Part shown: positions 54,306 through 63,500 of the stretch, one piece after another | How the letters are laid out: each line of letters opens with the position of its first letter | Position numbering within the stretch: the first letter of the stretch is position 1 | Source of the DNA: Variovorax sp. PMC12 | GTDB taxonomy: Bacteria; Pseudomonadota; Gammaproteobacteria; Burkholderiales; Burkholderiaceae_C | NCBI RefSeq assembly: GCF_003019815.1 | Contig: NZ_CP027773.1 | Location: 2,429,001-2,493,000, forward strand | Direction: 5' to 3' | Length of the DNA stretch: 64,000 nucleotides | Notes under the pieces: model-generated | The model's database searches: none | Seen by the model: only the letters and a program-made list of their open reading frames with translations | Told to the model about the DNA's origin: nothing | Made by a program: the position numbers and the translations under genes

Positions 54306-57149
54306 ATGAAAGCCAGCAAGACAACTGCTCCTCCCAAGCGCCGCCAGGCCGAAGACCAGCCGCTGATCGACGATATCCGACTGTTGGGCCGCATCCTCGG
54401 CGACGTGATCCGGGAGCAGGAAGGCGAAGAAACCTATGCGCTTGTCGAGAAGGTGCGCACGCTGTCGGTGGCATTCCGCCGCGACGCCGACCACGCCGCC
54501 GACCGCGCGCTGAAGAACCTGCTCAAGGGCCTGAGCGCCGCGGAAACCGTGCGCGTCATTCGCGCCTTCACTTACTTCAGCCACCTGGCCAACCTGGCGG
54601 AAGACCGCCACCAGATCCGCCGCCGCACCGAAGCCGAGCGCGCCGGCGAAACCGCCGAGGGCGACCTGCAGACCGCGCTGGCCCGCATCCGCAAGGCCGG
54701 CGTGAAACCCGACGAGATCGTGGCCTCGCTGGCCCACAGCTATGTGTCGCCGGTGCTCACCGCGCACCCGACCGAAGTGCAGCGCAAGAGCATCCTGGAC
54801 GCCGAGCGCGCCATCGCGCAGCTGCTCACCGTGCGCGATGAAATCAAGCTGCGCCAGAGCGCCTACGCAGGCGGCAAGGACGCGCTCTCGCCAATCGAGT
54901 TCGCGGAGAACGAAACGCAGATGCGCATCCGCGTCACGCAGATCTGGCAGACGCGCCTGCTGCGCTTTTCCAAGCTCACCGTGGCCGACGAGATCGAGAA
55001 CGCGCTGAGCTACTACGAAGCCACCTTCCTGCGCGAGATTCCGCGCGTGTACGCCGACCTGGAGAAGGCGCTGGCCCAGGGCGGCCACGCGCCTTCGGTG
55101 GCGCCCTTCCTGCGCATGGGCCAGTGGATCGGCGGCGACCGCGACGGCAACCCGAACGTCACCGCCGAGACGCTCAACTACGCCCTCAGCCGCCAGAGCG
55201 AACTGGCGCTTCGCCACTACCTCACCGAAGTGCACTACCTGGGTGGCGAGCTGTCGCTGTCGGCCACGCTGGTCGACGTGACGGTCGAGATGCAGGCGCT
55301 GGCCGAGCGTTCGCCCGACACCAGCGAACACCGCAAGGACGAGCCCTATCGCCGCGCCCTCACCGGCGTCTACGCGCGCCTGGCGGCCACGCTGCGCGAG
55401 CTCAGCGGCGGCGAGGCGGCGCGCCACGCGGTCGCGCCGCAGAACCCGTACGCCACGGCCGAAGAATTCCTGGCCGACCTGCGCACCGTCGAGGAATCGC
55501 TCGACGAGAAGCACGGCAGCGTGCTCGCGGCGCCGCGCCTGCGTCCGCTGATCCGCGCGGTGGAAGTGTTCGGCTTCCACCTGGCCACGGTCGACCTGCG
55601 CCAGAGCTCCGACAAGCACGAAGCCGTGATCGCCGAGCTGCTGGCCACCGCGCGCATCGAGCCCTCGTATGCCTCGCTGGCCGAAGAAGCCAAGCAGACG
55701 CTGCTGCTCAAGCTGCTCGACGACGCCCGCCCGCTGCGCGTGCCCGACGCCGACTACTCGCCGCTCGCCAGGAGCGAACTGGCCATCTTCGCCGCGGCCC
55801 GCGCCGCGCGCGCGCGCTACGGCGCGGCGGCCATCCGCCACTACATCATCAGCCACACCGAAACGGTGAGCGACCTGCTCGAAGCCCTGCTGCTGCAGAA
55901 GGAAGCGGGCCTGCTGCGCGGCGCGATGAACGGCAACGCGACCTGCGACCTGATCGTGGTGCCGCTGTTCGAGACCATCGAAGACCTGCGCAACGCCGCG
56001 CCCATCGTGCGCGCCTTCTATGCGCTGCCCAACATCCAGGCGCTCATCGAGCGCTCGGGCGCAGAGCAGGACGTGATGCTCGGCTACTCCGACAGCAACA
56101 AGGACGGCGGCATCTTCACCAGCAACTGGGAGCTGTACCGCGCCGGCATCGCGCTGGTGGCGCTGTTCGACGAGCTCAACAAGAAGAAGGCCAACCCGAT
56201 CCGCCTGCGCATGTTCCACGGCCGTGGCGGCACGGTGGGACGCGGCGGCGGCCCGAGCTACCAGGCCATCCTCGCGCAGCCGCCCGGCACGGTGCGCGGG
56301 CAGATCCGGCTGACCGAGCAGGGCGAAGTCATCGGCTCGAAGTACGCCAACCGCGAGATCGGCCGGCGCAACCTCGAGACGCTGGTGGCCGCCACGCTGG
56401 AGGCCACGCTGCTGCCGCAGGGCAAGCTGGCGCCCGCCGCCTTCCTGTCGGCCGCGGGCGAGCTTTCGGCGGCGAGCATGGCCGCCTACCGCAAGCTGGT
56501 GTACGAGACACCCGGCTTCGGCGACTACTTCTTCGGCTCCACGCCCATCCGCGAGATCGCCGAACTCAACATCGGCTCGCGCCCCGCCTCGCGCAACCCG
56601 AGCCACAAGATCGACGACCTGCGCGCGGTGCCGTGGAGCTTCAGCTGGGGCCAGTGCCGCCTCACCATTCCGGGCTGGTTCGGCTTCGGCTCGGGCGTCG
56701 AGCAGTTCCTGGCGGCTGCCGGCAACGCCGCCGGCAGGAAGGAGCGCCAGGCGCTGCTGCAGCGCATGTACGAGCAGTGGCCGTTCTTCCGCACGCTGTT
56801 GTCGAACATGGACATGGTACTGGCCAAGAGCGACCTCGCGCTGGCCTCGCGCTATGCCGAACTGGTGACCGACCGCAAGCTGCGCCAGAAGGTGTTCTCG
56901 ATGATCGATGCCGAATGGCACCGCACGTCGGACGCGCTCACGCTCATCACCGGCGCGAAGCAGCGGCTGGAGGGCAATGCCGAGATGCAGCGCTCGGTGC
57001 GCCACCGCTTCCCGTACATCGACCCGCTGCACCACCTGCAGGTCGAGCTGATGCGCCGCTACCGCGCGGGCGACGGCGGCGAGAGGCTGCAGCGCGGCAT
57101 CCACATCTCGATCAACGGGGTGGCGGCGGGGCTGCGCAACACGGGTTGA
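54306..57149 (+). CDS. ppc: phosphoenolpyruvate carboxylase
   Basis: Anaplerotic fixation of bicarbonate onto PEP to refill oxaloacetate. The 947-residue protein has the catalytic LTAHPTEVQRKS (essential His), GGDRDGNPNVT, GYSDSNKDGG and the catalytic glycine loop FHGRGGTVGRGGGPSY, and it ends in the invariant NTG. The ATG at 54306 gives a charged N-terminus; 19 open codons upstream lie in the promoter region and are not used. It diverges from hemC and ends with a terminator-like hairpin. Confidence 0.98.
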   Translation: MKASKTTAPPKRRQAEDQPLIDDIRLLGRILGDVIREQEGEETYALVEKVRTLSVAFRRDADHAADRALKNLLKGLSAAETVRVIRAFTYFSHLANLAEDRHQIRRRTEAERAGETAEGDLQTALARIRKAGVKPDEIVASLAHSYVSPVLTAHPTEVQRKSILDAERAIAQLLTVRDEIKLRQSAYAGGKDALSPIEFAENETQMRIRVTQIWQTRLLRFSKLTVADEIENALSYYEATFLREIPRVYADLEKALAQGGHAPSVAPFLRMGQWIGGDRDGNPNVTAETLNYALSRQSELALRHYLTEVHYLGGELSLSATLVDVTVEMQALAERSPDTSEHRKDEPYRRALTGVYARLAATLRELSGGEAARHAVAPQNPYATAEEFLADLRTVEESLDEKHGSVLAAPRLRPLIRAVEVFGFHLATVDLRQSSDKHEAVIAELLATARIEPSYASLAEEAKQTLLLKLLDDARPLRVPDADYSPLARSELAIFAAARAARARYGAAAIRHYIISHTETVSDLLEALLLQKEAGLLRGAMNGNATCDLIVVPLFETIEDLRNAAPIVRAFYALPNIQALIERSGAEQDVMLGYSDSNKDGGIFTSNWELYRAGIALVALFDELNKKKANPIRLRMFHGRGGTVGRGGGPSYQAILAQPPGTVRGQIRLTEQGEVIGSKYANREIGRRNLETLVAATLEATLLPQGKLAPAAFLSAAGELSAASMAAYRKLVYETPGFGDYFFGSTPIREIAELNIGSRPASRNPSHKIDDLRAVPWSFSWGQCRLTIPGWFGFGSGVEQFLAAAGNAAGRKERQALLQRMYEQWPFFRTLLSNMDMVLAKSDLALASRYAELVTDRKLRQKVFSMIDAEWHRTSDALTLITGAKQRLEGNAEMQRSVRHRFPYIDPLHHLQVELMRRYRAGDGGERLQRGIHISINGVAAGLRNTG

Positions 57150-57174
57150 CAACGCAGCGGCGCTTCGCTGTCGA

Positions 57175-57199
57175 AAGGGGCGCCTTGTGCGCCCCTTCC
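57175..57199 (+). terminator. hairpin terminator after ppc
   Basis: A 9-bp stem (AAGGGGCGC at 57175-57183 with GCGCCCCTT at 57189-57197) and CTTGT loop lies 26 bp after the ppc stop. The T-tract is weak (TTCCT), so termination may be partial. Confidence 0.55.
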
Positions 57200-57316
57200 T
57201 ACGTGAACACGCGGCAATGAGGCACCCGTAAGGTCATTTAAAGGCGTACGGTCGGGCACGTTCAAAGTTCTCGCAATTGCGCGGCAGCTCGAAGTCGTCA
57301 AAAGGAGCCCGTTGCC

Positions 57317-57535
57317 ATGCCCGTCCCGCAGTCCCTTACCCATTCGCAGATCGATTTCGTCGGCAGCGATTTCGAAGCGCTGGCTTCCCACATGCGCCAC
57401 TGCGCGCGTGCCCACGGGCGATGGTTCTCGGTGCGCAGCCACATGCAGCGCGTGCGCGCGCTGGCTGCCGGCCGGATCGTGACGATGGCCTGCGTGGCGG
57501 TCGTCCTGGGCGTCGGCCTGCTCTCCCTCACTTGA
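57317..57535 (+). CDS. small single-pass membrane protein, unknown
   Basis: A 72-residue protein with a soluble N-terminus (about 1-50, His/Arg-rich: HMRHCARAHGRWFSVRSHM) and one C-terminal hydrophobic helix (about 53-71) ending at the stop. A clean AAAGGAG ribosome site lies 9 bp upstream of its ATG, so it is very likely translated. Its stop overlaps the TTG start of the giant glucan synthase gene in TTGA, suggesting translational coupling. I do not recognise a family. Confidence 0.7.
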   Translation: MPVPQSLTHSQIDFVGSDFEALASHMRHCARAHGRWFSVRSHMQRVRALAAGRIVTMACVAVVLGVGLLSLT

Positions 57536-60500
57536 GCGCCGCAGCCGTTGTCGACCGCCTCGAGGGGCTCAGTCACTACGCCCGTACCCTCCTGCTGGGT
57601 CCGCACGACCCGGTAGCGCCTCCGATCCGCGCCGAACTCTTCGGCACACAACGCTTCGAACAGCATGGCCACAGCCTGGCCCGCGCCCAGGTGGTGGAAG
57701 ACGACCACCGCAGCACCCACCAGGCCGCGCCTTTTTTTCCGCGCGTGGACGAGAACCTCGCGTCGCTGCGCAGCGCCTTCGACTACATCGCGCTGACATC
57801 GCTCAGCGGACGCTACGTGTCGCCGGCCGCCGAATGGCTGCTCGACAACTTCCACCTGGTCGAGGCTCAGCTCCAGCAGATCCATGACGGCGTGCCGCGC
57901 AGCTACTACGCGCGGCTGCCCAAGCTGGCCACGCCGCCGCTCGCGGGCCTGCCCCGCGTGTACGGCATTGCCTGGGCCTACGTGGCCCACACCGACAGCG
58001 TGCTCAACAAGACGCTGTTCACCGCCTTCCTCAATGCCTACCAGGACGTCGACGAACTGACGCTCGGCGAGCTCTGGGCGCTGCCCACCACCCTGCGCGT
58101 GGTGCTGCTGGAGAACCTGCGGCGCATGGCCGAGAGCATCGCCGAGAACAAGGTCGCGCGCGAAGTCGCGCATGCCGCCTGGGACGGCGCGGCCAAGCTC
58201 TCCGAGCAGGACCTCGACGTGCTCTACCGCGCGCTGCAGAGCCACGGCCTGCAGGACAACTACCTCACGCAACTGTGGCAGCGCCTGCCGGTGGAGCGCA
58301 CCGACGACACGCCCGCGCTGGTGCGCTGGACCGAACAGCACTGCCCCAACGGCCCGGCGCTGATCGGCGAGGCGCAGAACGCGCAGGCGGCCGCCAACCT
58401 GACGGTCGGCAACATCATCACCACGCTGCGCATGATCGGCCAGGTCGAGTGGAGCGACCTGATCGAGCCGGTGAGCCGTTCGCTGCGCGTGCTGCGCGAG
58501 CTGCCGAGCTTCGCGAACGAAAGCGAGATCACGCGCCAGCAGATCACGCATGCGATGGAGCAGGTGGCGCGCGGCACCCAGCGGCCCGAGCGAGAAGTGG
58601 CGCAGGCCGTGGTGCGGCTGGCCGCCGCCGCGCCGGCCGAGGACGCCGGGGCCGAGACCGGCCGGGCCGACGGCACCGCGGGCTACTACCTTTTCGGCCA
58701 AGGCCGTCCCTCGCTGATCGCCGCGCTGCAGGCAGGCAGCCCGGCTGGCAGCGCCGCGCCGCGCGCGGAGCGACTGGGCCGGCCGCGGGGCCGCCGCGGC
58801 TGGCGCCTGCCCGTCTACGTGGGCTCGGTGGCCCTCGGCACCGCCTTGCTGCTGGCCTGGGTGGTGGACGGCCTGCCGCATCGCGAAGACTGGACCACCG
58901 TCCTGGCGCTGGTGCTGCTGGCGTGGCCGCTGTCCGAGGCGCTGATCGCGCTGGCCCAGCGCATCATGGCGGAATCGGTGCGCGTGCAGGCGCTGCCGCG
59001 CCTCGACTTCGCCGCCGGCATTCCCGAGCGGCACCGCGCCCTCGTCGTCATTCCCACGCTGCTGAGCTCGACCGCCGGCAACGCGCAGCTGGTCCACCGG
59101 CTCGAACTGCACTGGCTCTCCAACCGCGAAGCCCACGCGCAGTTCGCGCTGCTGACCGACTGGGCCGACGCCGCGCAGGCCCTGCTGCCCACCGATACGC
59201 CGCTGCTCGAAGACGCACTGCAACGCATCGCCGCGCTCAACGCCAAGTACCCGCCGGCCGAAGGCGCCGCACCGCGCTTCCTGCTGCTGCATCGCCCGCG
59301 CACCTGGAGCGACACCGAGCAGCGCTGGATGGGCTGGGAGCGCAAGCGCGGCAAGCTCGAAATGCTGGTGCGCCTGCTCGCGGCCGGCGACGCCAGCGGC
59401 TTCCTGCCGCTCGCGCCGGGCCAGCAGCTCGCCGCCGGCCGCACGCCCTATGTGCTCACGCTCGACAGCGACACCGGCCTGCCGCCCGGCGCGTTGCGCG
59501 ACCTGGTGTCGATCGCGGCCCATCCGCTCAACGCGCCCGAGGTCGATGCGAGCAGCCGGCGCGTGGTCGCGGGCTTCGGCATCCTGCAGCCGCGCATCGT
59601 CACGCCGTTCCCGATGCGCAACGAGCGCTCGCCGTACCACTGGATGTTCGCGGGCCAGTGCGGCCTCGACCCCTACGGCAGCGGCGCGTCGGACATCTAC
59701 CAGGACGTGTTCGGCAGCGGCTCCTTCACCGGCAAGGGCCTGCTCAACGTGCGCGCCCTGCACGCCACGCTCGACCGCCGCCTGCCCGACGGCGCGGTGC
59801 TCAGCCACGACCTGCTCGAAGGCACGGTGGCGCGCTGCGCGATGGTGAGCGACGTGGTTCTCGTGGAGGACCATCCGCACCATGCCGGCGTCGCGGCGTC
59901 GCGCGTTCACCGCTGGGTGCGCGGCGACTGGCAGCTGCTGCCGCTGATGTGGCGCGCCCACCGCTTCGGCATCGACGCGCTGGGGTTGTGGAAGATGAGC
60001 GACAACCTGCGCCGCTCGCTGGTGGTGCCGGCTTCTTTCGCGCTGCTCGCGCTGGTGGTCTTCACGCAGGCCGTGCCGCTGGGCTGGGCGCTGGCGGCAG
60101 TGGCTTCGGCGCTCATGCTCGGCCCGCTGCTCGGCGCGTTGGCCGGGCTGGTGCCCACGCGGCGCGCCATCGAGCTGCGCCACTTCTTCGACGTGGGCGC
60201 GGTCGAGCTGCTGCGCTCCATGGCGGGCGCTGCATGGCAGTTCGTGCAACTGGGTGCGCAGACGCGGCTGCTGCTCGACGCCTGGTTCCGCGCGACGTGG
60301 CGGCTGGTCGTGAGCCGCCGGCATCTGCTCGAATGGACCACGGCCGCGCAGGCGCAGGCGCAGGCCAGCCAGCAACTGGCGCCGTTCCTGCGCAAGGAGG
60401 CCGTGAGCAGCGTGCTGTGCCTCGTGCTCGCGGTGGCCGCGCACTGGAGCGCCTACCCGGTGGTCGGCCCCCTGCTGTTCCTGCTGTGGGCGCTTGCGCC

Positions 60501-63500
60501 CGTGGCGGCCTGGTGGAGCAGCCGCGTCGAGGCGAAGGCGGCCGACCCGCTCAGCGCCGGGCAGCGCACTTACCTCGACAAGCTCGCGCACGACACCTGG
60601 CGCTTCTTCGAGCACGTGGTGGGCCCGGAGGACAACCACCTGCCGCCCGACAACCTGCAGCTCGAACCGCAGCCCACCATCGCGCACCGCACGTCGCCGA
60701 CCAACATCGGCATGTACCTGCTCGCCGCATGCTGCGCGCGCGAGTTCCGCTGGATCGACACCGCCGCGCTGCTGGCGCGCCTCTCGGCCACGCTGGACAC
60801 CGTCGATCGCCTGCAGAAGCACGAGGGCCACCTCTTCAACTGGTACGACACGCAGACGCTCGCGCCCCTGCCGCCCCGGTATGTGTCGAGCGTGGACAGC
60901 GGCAACTTCGCCGGCCACCTGGTCACGGTGGCGCAGGCCTGCCGCGCGTTCGCGGCCGAAGGCAGCCAGCCGCAGGAAGCGGCCGCGCTCGAGGCGCTGG
61001 CCCTTCGCTGCGACCTGCTGCACGACAGCATGGACTTCAGCGGCCTCTATGACGCCAAGCGTCACCTGTTCCACATCGGCCTGCGCGTGGAAGAGAACGC
61101 GCTCGACGCCAGCTACTACGACCTGCTGGCCTCGGAGTCGCGCCTGCTGAGCTTCCTGGCGATCGCCAAGGGCGACGTGCCGCGCCGCCACTGGATGGCG
61201 CTGGGCCGGCCCTTCCTGCTGGTGGGCTTCCAGCCCAGCCTCAAATCATGGTCGGGCTCGATGTTCGAGTACGTGATGCCCGCGCTCGTGATGACCGAGC
61301 CCGAAGATGGCCTGCTGCAGGTGGCCAACGTCGCCGCCATCGCAGAGCAGCAGGCCTTCGGCCGCGCGCAGAACCTGCCGTGGGGCGTCTCGGAGTCGGC
61401 TTACTTCGGGCAGGACCATTCGCTGGCCTACCAGTACTCGCCCTTCGGCGTGCCGCGCCTGGCGCTGCGGCGCACGCCGCCGGCCGACCGTGTCGTGGCG
61501 CCCTATGCCAGCGCGATGGCGGCGCCGTTCGCGCCCGAGGCGGCGGTGGTCAACCTGGAGCTGCTCGAATCGCTCGGCGCGCGCGGCGAGTTCGGTTTTC
61601 ACGACGCAGTCGACTTCACCGTCTCGCGCCAGACCGAAGGCCAGGACTTCACCGTGGTGCGCAACTTCATGGCGCACCACCAGGGCATGTCGCTGGTGGC
61701 GCTGTGCAACCTGCTGTGCGCCGACGCGCCGCGCCGCTGGTTCGGCAGCGCCGCGCTGGTGCAGGCGCACGAGTCGCTGCTGCACGAACGCACGCCGCGC
61801 CAGATCATCGGCAGCGCCGACCCGCGAACCCCGCCCGAGCCCGGCCAGGCCGAGCTGGCGCCGCTGTTCCAGCCCCGCGTGGTCGACCCGATGGCGCCCG
61901 GCTTCCAGCCCACGCACCTGCTGTCGAACGGCCGCTACACCGTGTCCCTGCGGGCCAACGGCGCCGGCGTGAGCCGCTGGCATGCGTTCAACGTCACGCG
62001 CTGGCGCGACGACCCGCTCCGCGACAGCTACGGCACCTTCTTCTACCTGCGCGACGAGGGCCGGCAGACGCTGACCTCCCTCACCGCCCTGCCCGCCCCC
62101 GGCGACGGCTGGCGCTACCGCACCCGCTTCCTGGCCGACCAGGTGCAGTTCGACGCCACCGGCCCGGGCCTGCAGGTGCGCACCACCGTGCTCATCAGCC
62201 CGGAAGACGACACCGAGCTGCGCAACATCACGCTGCACAACGCGGGCGACGAGACACGCACGCTCGAGCTGCTGTCGTACTTCGAGCCGGTGCTGTCGAA
62301 CCCCAAGGCCGACGAGGCGCATCCGGCGTTCGCCAACCTGTTCGTCGAGTCGCGCTGGGAGCCGGCATGGCGCGCGCTGCTGATGTCGCGCAAGCCGCGC
62401 CTGCACGGCGACGCGGTGGCCGCGGCCGCGCACTTCCTGGCCTCGGTGGACGCCAATGTGCTGTCCGTCGACTGCATGACCGACCGGCGCGCCTTCATCG
62501 GCCGCAACCGCTCGCTGGCCGATCCGGCGCTCGATGCGCAACCGCTCGCGCACAACGGCCGGCCGGTGAACGGCCTGGACCCCATCGCCTGCCTGCGCGT
62601 GCGCCTGTCGCTCGCGCCGGGCGCCACCGCGCGCCTGAGCTTCGCCACCGCCGCCGCGCAGAGCATCGAGGCGCTGATGCCCGGCATCGACCGCTACATG
62701 CAGCCCATGCACGTGGAGCGCGCCACCCGCATGGCCGCCACGCTGGCGCAGGTGCGCCTGCGCGACCTGAGCATCGCGCCCGCGCAGAACGTGGCGCTGC
62801 AGGACCTGACGACCATCCTCACCTACACCACGCCGCGCGTCATGAGCGACCGCGGGCTGATCGACCTGCGGCAGATCTGGCGCTTCGGCATTTCGGGCGA
62901 CATGCCCATCGTGCTGGTGCACATCCACTCGATGATCGGCATGGGGCTGATCAACACGCTGCTGCGCGCGCAGCCGTGGTGGGGCTTCGGCGGCGTGGCC
63001 TGCGACCTGGTGGTGCTCAATGGCGAACCCAACTCCTACCTGATGCCGCTGCAGCGCGAGATAGAGACGCTGCGCTCGCGCGTGGCGCAGCAGACGCAGA
63101 ACAGCTTTCCGCGCAACGACACGGCCGGCTTCTACCTGCTGCGCGACCAGGACGTGGTGCCCTCCGAGAAGGCCGCGCTCTCCAGCCTGGCGCGGGTGGT
63201 GTTCACGGCCGAGGGGCGCTCGCTCGAGATGCAGGTGGCGGCGCTGCACGAGGCCCGAAACGAGGCCCGCAACGACACGTCTTCGGCCGCCGACGATGCC
63301 GCCGCCCCGCGCGGCGTGCCGCTGCTGTCGCACACCGCCGCCGTACCTTCGGCCGGCGCGCCCACCGGCGAGTTCGACGCCGCCACGGGCGAGTTCCACT
63401 TCGAGGTCGGCCCGGACCGCCGCACGCCGCGGCCGTGGATCAACGTCATCGCCAACGCGAACTTCGGCTTCCAGGTGTCCGAGTGGGGCACCGGCTTCAC

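Noticed and set aside
54228..57152. A minus-strand open frame of about 970 codons opposite ppc
   Set aside because: Antisense shadow of ppc; no motifs or ribosome site.
57298..61191. A minus-strand open frame of about 1300 codons opposite the glucan synthase
   Set aside because: Composition is His/Arg/Gln-rich without domains; the plus frame has clear GT84 and glucoamylase motifs throughout.
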